This document shows, piece after piece, positions 18,527 to 27,367 of a stretch of DNA of 38,988 nt. The notes under the pieces are model-generated. The model did no database searches and was not told the DNA's origin. It saw nothing but the letters and a program-made list of their open reading frames with translations. The stretch is from Gracilaria caudata. Its lineage: Eukaryota; Rhodophyta; Florideophyceae; Gracilariales; Gracilariaceae. The stretch spans positions 1-38,988 of the forward strand of contig JASCIV010000144.1 in NCBI GenBank assembly GCA_030374735.1. Reading direction: 5' to 3'. The translations under genes and the position numbers were made by a program. How positions within the stretch are numbered: the stretch's first letter is position 1; every line of letters begins with the position of its first letter.

Positions 18527-20392
18527 CTACTTGCCCTCCGGAATCCCACACGAAAACGTCCCAATCATCTCCTTCGCATCCGCTATCTCCTTCCTCACCC
18601 GCTCCTTGCTCCACTTCAGTTCGCCCGCCATGATTTCCACAACTCTCGGCAGCGCCGCCAGCGCGCCCTTACTATCCAAGAACACCATGCGTGTCCGTCG
18701 CGCCAAAAAGTCCATCGCCGTCAAGCTATATTCCTCCCTCACGCAATACAAAACTTCCGCCTCAAGGAACGGATATCCCTCCACCAACCTCGCCCCATGT
18801 CCACTCTCCGCGATCTCCGCCACCTTATACGCCTGATCTCCGTACGCTCTCGACAGATGTTTTGCACATTCCACGTCCAGATACGCCGACACCATCGCCG
18901 TGGTCGGTGCGCTGGGTTTGTGTCCCAGCACCTCGTACCGCTGCGTCAAAAACGTGAAGTAAGAGTTGTCCCATTTGTGAGCGCCGATCAGTTGAACAAA
19001 CGGCGTTTTACATCGACTGGCCTTTTCTTCCAATCCCCCCACTTCGATAGCTCGGTCCACCGCCGCCTCTCCCATCGCGCGCTGCGTCGTCCATTTTCCG
19101 CCCGTGATCGTCACCACCTTCTCCGGCGACACATGCACCGCGTGTTCTCGCAGGATGTTTTGGGTCGAGCTATTGTCCGCATCGGGATTCACCGCCAACG
19201 GTCGAATTCCCGACCATGCGCTCTGCACGTCTGACGGTCGCACATCAATGCGCAGATAATCCTTCAACGCGTCCAGGATGAATTCCACTTCTGCTGTGTG
19301 CGGTCTTGGAAGCGCCGTGATTTCCGTGCTCGAGTCGGTGGTTCCCGCAATGGTGCGACCCAACCATGGCAACATGAACACCACGCGTCCATCTTTTGTT
19401 TTCGGCACGATTAACCCCATGCCCTCTGGAGAGTAGTACGACGGCAACGTGATATGAACTCCAGCCGAAGGTACTATCATGGGATTCACTTCGTCATTCT
19501 CCATACGTCTAACATTATCCGTGAACGGACCGGTGGCATTGATAACCACCTTCGCATGCACATCAAATTCTTCACCGCTGAAGGCATCGCGACATTTTGC
19601 ACCGCACACGCGATCGTTTTCACGCAGCAGACCGATCACCTCTGTATGGTTTGCCACAGCCGCACCATACAACGCAGACGTGATGGCCAAGCCCACGTTG
19701 AATCGCGCGTCGTCCATTTGTCCGTCGTAATACATGATACTACCTCGCAATTTCTGTCCCTGACTGTACATATTGAGCGTGGGAAACTGTCTCATAGCTT
19801 CGCTAGCGCTCACAAACTTGCTCATATACAACAGCCCGTTTCCAAGCGCCGCCACCAGATCATACGCCTTGAGCCCAATCCAGTAGAAAGGAACCTCCCA
19901 CAGCTTGTAGCAGGGCAACAGCGTTGGCAGCGGCGCGGACAGATGAGGCGCCTGATGAAGCATGATCGCACGTTCATGCAACGCCTCGAACACGAGTTTG
20001 AGTTGACCCGGATCCAACTGGAAAAAAGCCTTCTCCAAATATCGAACACCGCCATGAATAAGCTTTGTGGATCTGGAACTGGTTCCAGATGCAAAGTCAT
20101 CTCGCTCAACAAGTGCGACGCGCAAATCTCTCAACGACGCATCCAGGGCAGACGCGGATCCAGTAGCACCGCCACCAATTATCAACACATCGAATGCAGC
20201 GGATTTAGAAGAGGCGGCCTTCAGTTTATCCAGCTGTTCCTTTCGAGACGGAACAGCCTCCAACGCGCCATGAACCAGAGCGGCGCGATCGGCGGTGGTA
20301 GGACGAGGCGGCGCGGTATAAGTGGTGATTCCGGCTAACGTGGCACCCGAAATGCCGGCCACGACTGCGAGACGACGAAGAGTGCGCGACAT
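18527..20392 (-). CDS. SDP6: FAD-dependent glycerol-3-phosphate dehydrogenase, mitochondrial
   Basis: 621 residues, near the length of plant SDP6 (about 629) and shorter than vertebrate GPD2, whose C-terminal EF-hands it lacks. Residues 1-30 hold a basic leader and a short hydrophobic segment, fitting import and inner-membrane anchoring. FAD binding: DVLIIGGGATGSASALDA (from 68) and ALVERDDFASGTSSRSTK, then LIHGGVRYLE, the family signature. Later blocks are INATGPF, GLIVPKTKDGRVVFMLPW, AGTTDSS, AWSGIRPLA and TITGGKWTT, and a C-terminal DAO_C domain with VREEYSLTAMDFLARRTRM. The enzyme oxidises sn-glycerol 3-phosphate to dihydroxyacetone phosphate and passes electrons to ubiquinone, completing the G3P shuttle and glycerol use. 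Intron-free; all key motifs are present. Confidence 0.96.
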   Translation of the reverse strand: MSRTLRRLAVVAGISGATLAGITTYTAPPRPTTADRAALVHGALEAVPSRKEQLDKLKAASSKSAAFDVLIIGGGATGSASALDASLRDLRVALVERDDFASGTSSRSTKLIHGGVRYLEKAFFQLDPGQLKLVFEALHERAIMLHQAPHLSAPLPTLLPCYKLWEVPFYWIGLKAYDLVAALGNGLLYMSKFVSASEAMRQFPTLNMYSQGQKLRGSIMYYDGQMDDARFNVGLAITSALYGAAVANHTEVIGLLRENDRVCGAKCRDAFSGEEFDVHAKVVINATGPFTDNVRRMENDEVNPMIVPSAGVHITLPSYYSPEGMGLIVPKTKDGRVVFMLPWLGRTIAGTTDSSTEITALPRPHTAEVEFILDALKDYLRIDVRPSDVQSAWSGIRPLAVNPDADNSSTQNILREHAVHVSPEKVVTITGGKWTTQRAMGEAAVDRAIEVGGLEEKASRCKTPFVQLIGAHKWDNSYFTFLTQRYEVLGHKPSAPTTAMVSAYLDVECAKHLSRAYGDQAYKVAEIAESGHGARLVEGYPFLEAEVLYCVREEYSLTAMDFLARRTRMVFLDSKGALAALPRVVEIMAGELKWSKERVRKEIADAKEMIGTFSCGIPEGK

Positions 20393-20639
20393 TACGCAGG
20401 ATCGGCGCGTGGGGCGACGACGATGACTGCGGGGTGGCGACGGCAGGCGGGAGGAGAGACGTGCTGCGCGGGTTGGAGGGAGAAAAGGTTCGACGGGGAT
20501 TGCGTCTGATGACGACGGCTGATGCCGCGTTGGGGCACGGCGTCAGCACTGAGGGGTGAGCAGGCAACGCTGCATCGTGGTGCTGCATTTCTACTCATAC
20601 ACGTGTGCCGCTGGGCGCGTGTGATAGGCTGAGATGGCC

Positions 20640-21815
20640 GATTCCCGGACAGTGGTGAGCACCAATTCGAATGGTCATACCCTTTGTAGCGAAGGAGTCC
20701 TTTGAAAGGGACGCCACCGAAGTGCCGACGAGTGTTGTTTCGTCTGTCGGGCGACGGTGTGCGCCCGAGAGCTGATCCCAGCAGCTTCACATCGCTCGTA
20801 GCGGAGGCGCTCAGCGATGGAGCCTCGAAGGTTAGATACTTGGTGTTTACTTTGTCAGTGGTACCCACTGACCAACCAATTTCCGCTGCGCGCCCACGCC
20901 ACACTGGAGCGCGACGCTCGTCCGTGCCAGCAACGAGCGCTTCGGCGCCATGCGTCCAAGCTAATGCCACCATGATATGAAGCGCTCTGCGATATACAAG
21001 TCACCGCCGTTCACATTTTTCCACACCTCCTTCGCACGTGCCCAGCGTAAAGTTAGCTCCGTCCCTTGCGCGGCGCGTCAACGTCATCGTTTTACTGCCA
21101 AATGCTGGCGACGACCATGTGAGCGCGAGCGTGTCAAGGGTGCACTTCCACGTGCCGTCACTACAACTGCGTTTGTCGTTGCCCGTCGTCCAAAACGACT
21201 TGAGTTCCGTCGGCGAAGTGTGGTGTCGTTTGAAGCCGCAACAATGCGAGTGCCGTCAGCACTGAGCGCCACGCACATCACATAACCACGGTGAGCTTGG
21301 AGCGGCTGCCCGACGGCCTGACCACTAACGCGTCCCGCACGCGAACCGTCTGGTAGTCTGATGCCGAAACGATACGATTGCCGTCGGCTTTAAGTGCCAC
21401 GCAGTTCACAATGCCGCGGTGACCCCGAAGCGGCTGCCCGACGAGATGTGCTCACCCAGAAAATCGTAGAACTCATCCACATTTTCTTCGCAGTGGCACA
21501 AAACGTGTTTCATTCGCTTCAAACGGTGATGGCGTCCAGCGCAAGAGATTGGGGGTTCTAAAATCGTCGTCCTCCAACATTTCTCTGTACTGATCGAGTC
21601 TCATTTTCGTGACGTAATCAGAGGTGGAAACCGTTTCAAGTCTGCCGAGTATCTTGACAGCATCTGCATATTTGCGTGTGAGACGACGTAGTTTGTTGTT
21701 GTAGAGCATTGACTGAGGAAGGAGTGTTTTTCACTTGGTGCGGTGGCAGTTGGTCTGCTGCCCGATGGCACCTGCTTGGTGCAGAGTACTTCTTGAGGTG
21801 ACGGCGGCATGTACA
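20640..21815 (-). pseudogene. Decayed WD40-repeat protein gene
   Basis: Translation in switching frames gives WD40 repeats. One copy begins GQPLRGHRGIVNCVALKADG (from 21439) and the next GQPLQAHRGYVMCVALSADG (from 21311). Their starts are 128 bp apart, one base short of 43 codons, so a single-base deletion separates the frames. The first copy reads VRVRDA where VRVWDA is expected. Further fragments are a KSFWTTGNDKRSC segment, VWKNVNGGDLYIAERF, and VALAWTHGAEALVAGTDER (20913-20973), each in a different frame, with a stop near 21010. An upstream fragment (21473-21709) is open but unrecognised and shifts frame before the first repeat. The GQPL-x-x-H-x-G unit is typical of large NACHT/NB-ARC-WD40 proteins. 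It differs from the repeats of the intact STAND gene, so it is not a recent copy of it. The outer limits are approximate. Confidence 0.6.
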
Positions 21816-22085
21816 GAGTTAGTCATGCTATGGCGTTGGCTGCGGCATCGCGTGGGTACGATAGTGTGGACGTGTTGGCAAGCTCGTGAGATATAAAAAG
21901 AATGCTCGAACTATCTGCTTGTCTGCTTGTTATCCACTTGTAAGCTTTTCCTTGGGTCATATCTAATCCACTTTCGATGCCTCTCACGAGTCACGACAAA
22001 GATTGGCAAAGTTATTTACAGTACGTCACATGTACAATGCGCTCAACGCTCAGGTGCAACCTGGGCATTGCCCAGGCTGTCGCTT

Positions 22086-22131
22086 CCCCCCTCCTTTCGC
22101 CCCGAGCTTGCGCTCGGGGAGAAGGGAGGGG
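22086..22131. repeat. GC-rich hairpin
   Basis: CCCCGAGC (22100-22107) pairs with GCTCGGGG (22112-22119) around a TTGC loop. The flanking C/T-rich and G/A-rich sequences extend the stem imperfectly. A separate 8-bp inverted repeat (CCTGGGCA with TGCCCAGG) lies just upstream near 22063-22079. Function unknown. Confidence 0.6.
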
Positions 22132-24912
22132 TGAACCATCCGTACCGGCTCGCTCCATGTCGCACAGCGTGTCTCAGCGCTTCCCGCACGACTGGCAGTC
22201 GCACTGTAGCAGGAGGTAGGAAGCGTGTTCAAAAAGACATGCGCATCACGGCGAAACGCTTTCTAGAGCTCCAGCTGCATGCCTCAGCATGAGTCGTGCA
22301 GCCGTGTGCATGAACTGGGGTGTGGAGAAGGCCGCTGCGGGACCAGTTGGCACCGGCAAGCGTGTTATTCTGCGGTGACAATGGAGGCGTCGTCAGCAGC
22401 GTTCGTGTTGGGGCGGCCGTGCGTCACTTCCGCGCGTCGTGGGCTGCCACCGCAAGTGAGTCGCTCACACGGGGTGACAGACGGAGCGGCAGCGGCAGCG
22501 GCAGCGTCTGCTGGTGGGTGCGAGGCAACGCAATTCTCCAACTGCGTGCGGTCATGGCGCGCACGCAGTTGGAGCCGTATCCTCGCAGTTGATGACGCCG
22601 CCGTTTCATCGTTGAGCGTACTGTTTCATGCGTTCTATACTATATCATATACATCATAATATTATTATGATCCACTCATGAGCAGCGGGGCACAGAGTAG
22701 ATTTAGAAAATAGCACATTTGGCCCGAAAAACGATATTATCCGCTCTCCAATATCGGTCCAAGTCTTGCGGTCCGTTATTTGTGCTACGAGGGCAAACTC
22801 CCCCATGTTTCAATTCTGGCTCTCCGATGACCTTTCCCCGGTTCTCAGCTTCCTCTCACCGCTCAGCTCCGTCTTTATCTTCCGATAACAATACGATGTT
22901 CATATGTTTTCGAAACGCTGGCTTCATGCCCATGATCCCCGCAAGTCCTGATTGTGTGTCTCATCTAGTTGACCTTTCCACACATTGCTTTATCTCATTG
23001 TTTCGCCACTGCTTCTGAGTGCTGATTAACGTCTCACATACATCTTTCATACCAGTCAGAAAATCTACTCAAAAGTCTCTTATTCGAGAAGGTGGCCTTA
23101 CCACCGTCCTTCAGGGTCAATCAGCCCTCCTAACAGCTCAACGTGCCTTCAATATCTCTCTTGTCGCACGTTTTCCATTTACGGCACGAAAAGATCGTCT
23201 TCTCAAAGAGGAGCCAAATGCTTTTGCCCAGCGCCGGCGTGAGTCAAACAGCCACTGCTTCGGTTTTGTGACTCAAGCTGACACTGAAATCTTACCCAGC
23301 AGAAGCGTGAGCGGCTCATATTCCTGGACGGCACGTTCAAAGATGGCAACACGAACTGCAGCATCTACAAATAGGAAGGTTTCCGCCATCGTAAAGACCT
23401 TCGACAAGCTGGAATATCTCTTTGAAACCTCGCTACCTTCAGAACGGAGGTGGTATGAGATGATACCCAGATATTTGCTAAATTTGAGCAAGGGGTTATA
23501 CTATGCTGGGTGATGGACAGCTTGCGAATCTAGACTTCTCCTGTTCCCGGCCATAGTTGGAGACTCCAATTGCCATCCACGTCGCTGTCCAGAAGATCAA
23601 CCCCTCTATACCTCCTTGAAATATCATAGCGAACTCAAGTGCTGTTTTCGGCACTTTTTCCTTGTTAAACTCCCAACGGGTTTGGTGTACAATTCACATT
23701 CCTTCCTGGGCCATTCGTTCTGTACTTTCTGGATTGAGAATGATACAACTCTCTCAAATCCACGCGGCCTGGGGTTTTATTGTCATTGGAGCGCTCACAG
23801 CAACGCATCGCGGGCTCCCACAGCTATTGCCACACACCTTGGCATGGCGGGAGTGAATCTTCACGAGCTCTTCTACTCTGGCCACTTAGATTTGACTTTT
23901 CGACGCTGCGCACGGGATGAAGAACAATGTGGAGGGTAGAGCCGAAGGCGAAAACAGAGCGTTGATATTAAAACCAGTCAAGAGCTTACCATCGGTTTTG
24001 CCTGCAATGCCGTTGTGATACAAGGCAAAATCGGACCAAGACTGCCTAGAAGCGTGTGTAGTGTACTAATAAAGGAATGTACGAAAAGCAAGAGGGAAAA
24101 GAGAGCACCAAAGAGCCAGATATCAATCTGTTCACTGCGCTTTGCTTGGTTAGTATGTAAGTGTGATGCACTTTCTTTGTCCAAGTTGGCAGATTGAGCA
24201 TGGTGCTTTGAGACGGACGAATTGGCTGTGGAGATAGGAAAGGTAGCAGGTGATACCTACTTTGGATGAATTCTCGCTGAGGTTACTCCCATTTCTAGCA
24301 GCTCGGCAGCCTAGATCTTTTCAAAAACAGAACAGATGTGAGATTCGGCGTGAGAATAAAAAAAGAAAACATTAGCCAATCGATTCGTATTCAAACTGCG
24401 CCGTGTGTGACGCATTCTTTAGGTGAAGGTACCGCTTCTGAATAACACGTGCATGCGTCGTAGTGCTCGTTATCTATGTACAATGGTTGTGTTGATCTTG
24501 TTCGAGCAAGCGCTTCTTCTTTTATCGGATGACGACAGTTTCAACAGAATTTCTGTTACAGAGTCTCTTGGAGACATGGGTGGAAGCAATATGATTACAA
24601 GCGATTGAAATCGCTGCCATAGAAGCACTCGAAAGTGATAAATGAAATGCGATGATCCCAGCCAACACAGCGAACAATCTGCTGACCGCCATATAAGACC
24701 AAGCTAAAGAACTTTAAAATTCCCAACAGAGGCATTGATCCGCTTGATGTACAACATCCGCTGGGGTCTTGATCTATTCTTAGAGCTTCGTAGCCCCCTA
24801 GCGCGAAAAATGACAGAAAGTAACTTATACTGCAACCAAGCTCCGTGGACTCTGACAAGTAGTTTGAGCTTTGGGTTTAAGGCTTCGAAGCGATAGATAT
24901 GTCCTCGCTCAA

Positions 24913-25026
24913 GAGCAATCGCGGTTGCAATCTTTTGTTGCAGAGCAATGGCAATTGCAATGATTTGCCCGACTGTCATCGTATATTGCATTGCTCTGTT
25001 CGGAGCAATCGCAATCGGTTGCAAAT
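24913..25026. repeat. Degenerate GAGCAAT repeat cluster
   Basis: Near-copies of GAGCAATNGCRRTTGCAAT begin at 24913, 24943 and 25003, offsets of 0, 30 and 90 bp. An inverted fragment lies at 24985-24996. On the minus strand this reads as IAIA/ATAIA peptide repeats, but no ATG-started gene covers them. Confidence 0.6.
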
Positions 25027-26113
25027 GCAATCGATTTCGTGCTACCCCCGAACCGAGCACGTCGATCCACTAGATCGTCATATGTGACGGTACATATAAT
25101 GTCCTCTCTCATGTATTATTTTGCAGTGTAGATAGAACAAATGTCTAAAAGGGATGTAGAGCACGTCGCTTCGCTGCCCTTCAACCGACGCTATTCGGGC
25201 GAGAGAAACTGCCGTCACATGCAGAGCGACGCAATCATTCGCTCAGAAAGGTGAATAAACAATGAACGCAGAAGTTGAAGGCCTTCCTGAAGAAAGAGAA
25301 CGTATGCTCCAAGACGGTTCTCCTTTTATGTAGCAAGCAGAACACTGAAGCGCGCAATGAAGAAAACGATGTACCATTGCGGTCAAACAGTCCTTGTTGT
25401 TTCACTTGTGTAACTCAATCCCGACACAATGCGCAAAAAGCTGGTAGCATCCTGCACGTACTACGCTTTTTGTTGGACATAAGAACTGACGATGTGTGGG
25501 TGACGATGATTCACAATGTGAGGAGCTTCTGTTGCAAGCATATATGGATCGCTGTCACTTGTACATACCCTTCGCGGCTTCTCTTTCGGCGCTGCGACTT
25601 TTCCGGCTCCACCGATCACAAAAAAAGGTGCTCATGCGCGTTGACGATGTGGCTGGCGCGGATGGACTCAAAATTGAGCACCACTCGAAGCTTTCTTTAG
25701 CTGTTTTCGGGTATACGAAGGTAGATTCTATGCTATACATATATATATATACAGCAGATCGAATATTTTGAGGCTCAAAATTTGAGCACGCAGTGATTGG
25801 CCAAAGCTGTGTTAAAAGATTCAACGCTCCACCGCTTGACATCGAATCTTTTTCACGTTGCGTGCGAGCAGAGCAGTGCTATGCTGATACGATGACGGCC
25901 GCGCGCTCAGCTCGGCCGTCATTACGGGTGAGCGCCTTGCAGAGGTGGCAGCGATTCAGATATACGAACGGTACGTGCGTGGAGGAAGATATGTGTATGC
26001 TGCGAAGTGCGATGGAGGGTTGTCGGCCACGGCCGCACAGCGGGCGCTCAGCGGCTCAAGCACGCTGATCTGTATGCTTATCGGGCCACACGCCGAAGGT
26101 ACGACGCTCAACG

Positions 26114-26169
26114 GAGCGAGCTGGAGCGAAGAGCGAGCTGGAGCGGAGAGCGAGCTGGAGCGAAGAGCG
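26114..26169 (+). repeat. 17-bp tandem repeat, 3.3 copies
   Basis: GAGCGAGCTGGAGCGAA occurs at 26114-26130, 26131-26147 (one transition) and 26148-26164, followed by a 5-base partial copy. A recently expanded minisatellite with no apparent gene. Confidence 0.8.
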
Positions 26170-27367
26170 TGTGGCAATCGAATACGGAACAACGCATGTA
26201 TCTACTTTTGGAAGCGCACAAAGCGCTTGCGCGTGACCACTGGAAACGCGCTTGCACGCGTTTATTGGAGCGCATAAGGCCAAAAAGGGTTGCGGGCGGT
26301 TGGTGATAGGAGCTGCACTGGGGATGGAAGTGATGGGCATGCAATGTGTCGCACCGCAACGCGAGCAACGAGTAGATGAGAATGTGCTTGAGACACTCAC
26401 GGGCGTGACAGTGGAGGCGCGTTGACGGTGCACTCAGCCGTGATACAGGGATTTGTAGGCATGCCTCATCGCGGTCATGGTGCTTGAGTTGCTGCGCAAG
26501 ATTTGTGAAATGCTGGCGTAGCACATTGTGTAATCGTTTCGCAGCTTCGGAGCGCAGCTGAGGTGAAGAGGAGTGTGACGTAAGAGCGCGAGCGATTGTA
26601 TTGCGTGTTAGTGAAGAGCTATGTATGGACTAGTGTTGCACGAGCAGCGTTTAGGGCTGCGCGCTGCGCGTGACGTGGCCGACGGGAAGCGCCGAATTCG
26701 GGGGGAGTGAAGCGGACGGCTGACTCGCCAATGCCGCAGCCGTAAAACGTAACAGCGACGAGTTGACGTAGGGTTTTGGGGGGCGGGGGCACACATACCA
26801 GGCGTGGTGCTGCCGCATTCAGCCAGTGCGCAGCGCAGCGCCGCTCACCTCGCACACCGAAAGCGCACCGCCGCGCGCACAAACGCCGCCGTCGCGCGGC
26901 GATCGGCGCCACATGCTACCATCGCCCAAGCAGAACGAGCGCGCTGCACGCCGCACCACCCCCCCCGCAAGCGCGCTCAGCGTGCGGACCGAGCACGCAG
27001 CCGCGCACATGCACGCGCACGCAGCGGGGCGCAACGATACGCCCCATCGGTCCGCGCATCGCCGCCGCCAATCAGCGCGTGGCGCGAATATTCGAACGCG
27101 CGCATTACAGAGGCGCTTCGCGCCGCGCATGTGCGCGTGGGGTAATGCTCCGCGCCCCACACCGACCACTCGCGCCGCGGCGCACGCATTGCGCGCCAAA
27201 CGCGCGCGCCTCGTGTGTAGCGCGGCGCGGCGCGGCGTCCGCGCTGTTCCGCCCCCGCGCACCCGCCCCCGTCCGTACGCGCCGTGAAGCCGCGCGCGAG
27301 CGCTGCATCGCCCTCGGCTCGCGCGCGTCGCCGTTCGCCCGTCGCCCGAGCCGTCACGCCGCCCCGC

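Larger units (their letters stand above)
21816..27367. other. Gene-poor region with no confident gene
   Basis: About 5.5 kb without a recognisable single-exon gene. Most frames over 60 codons start at TTG/GTG. An ATG frame at 22279-22659 has an Ala run but no domain. On the minus strand between about 24700 and 22900, hydrophobic open segments are bounded by good splice-site matches (donors at 24559, 23989 and 23295; a pyrimidine-rich acceptor before 24225), which might be exons of a membrane protein (see findings). The last 550 bp before the GARP gene are extremely CG-rich and are probably its promoter and 5' leader. No transposase, reverse transcriptase or LTR was recognised. Confidence 0.4.

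Noticed and set aside
22719..23513. Plus-strand frames at 22719-23018 and 23019-23513
   Set aside because: They begin at TTG and GTG, show no domain, and frames of this length are expected by chance here.
24913..25026. CRISPR-like array
   Set aside because: The units are degenerate, only three or four, one is inverted, and no cas genes exist; the context is eukaryotic.
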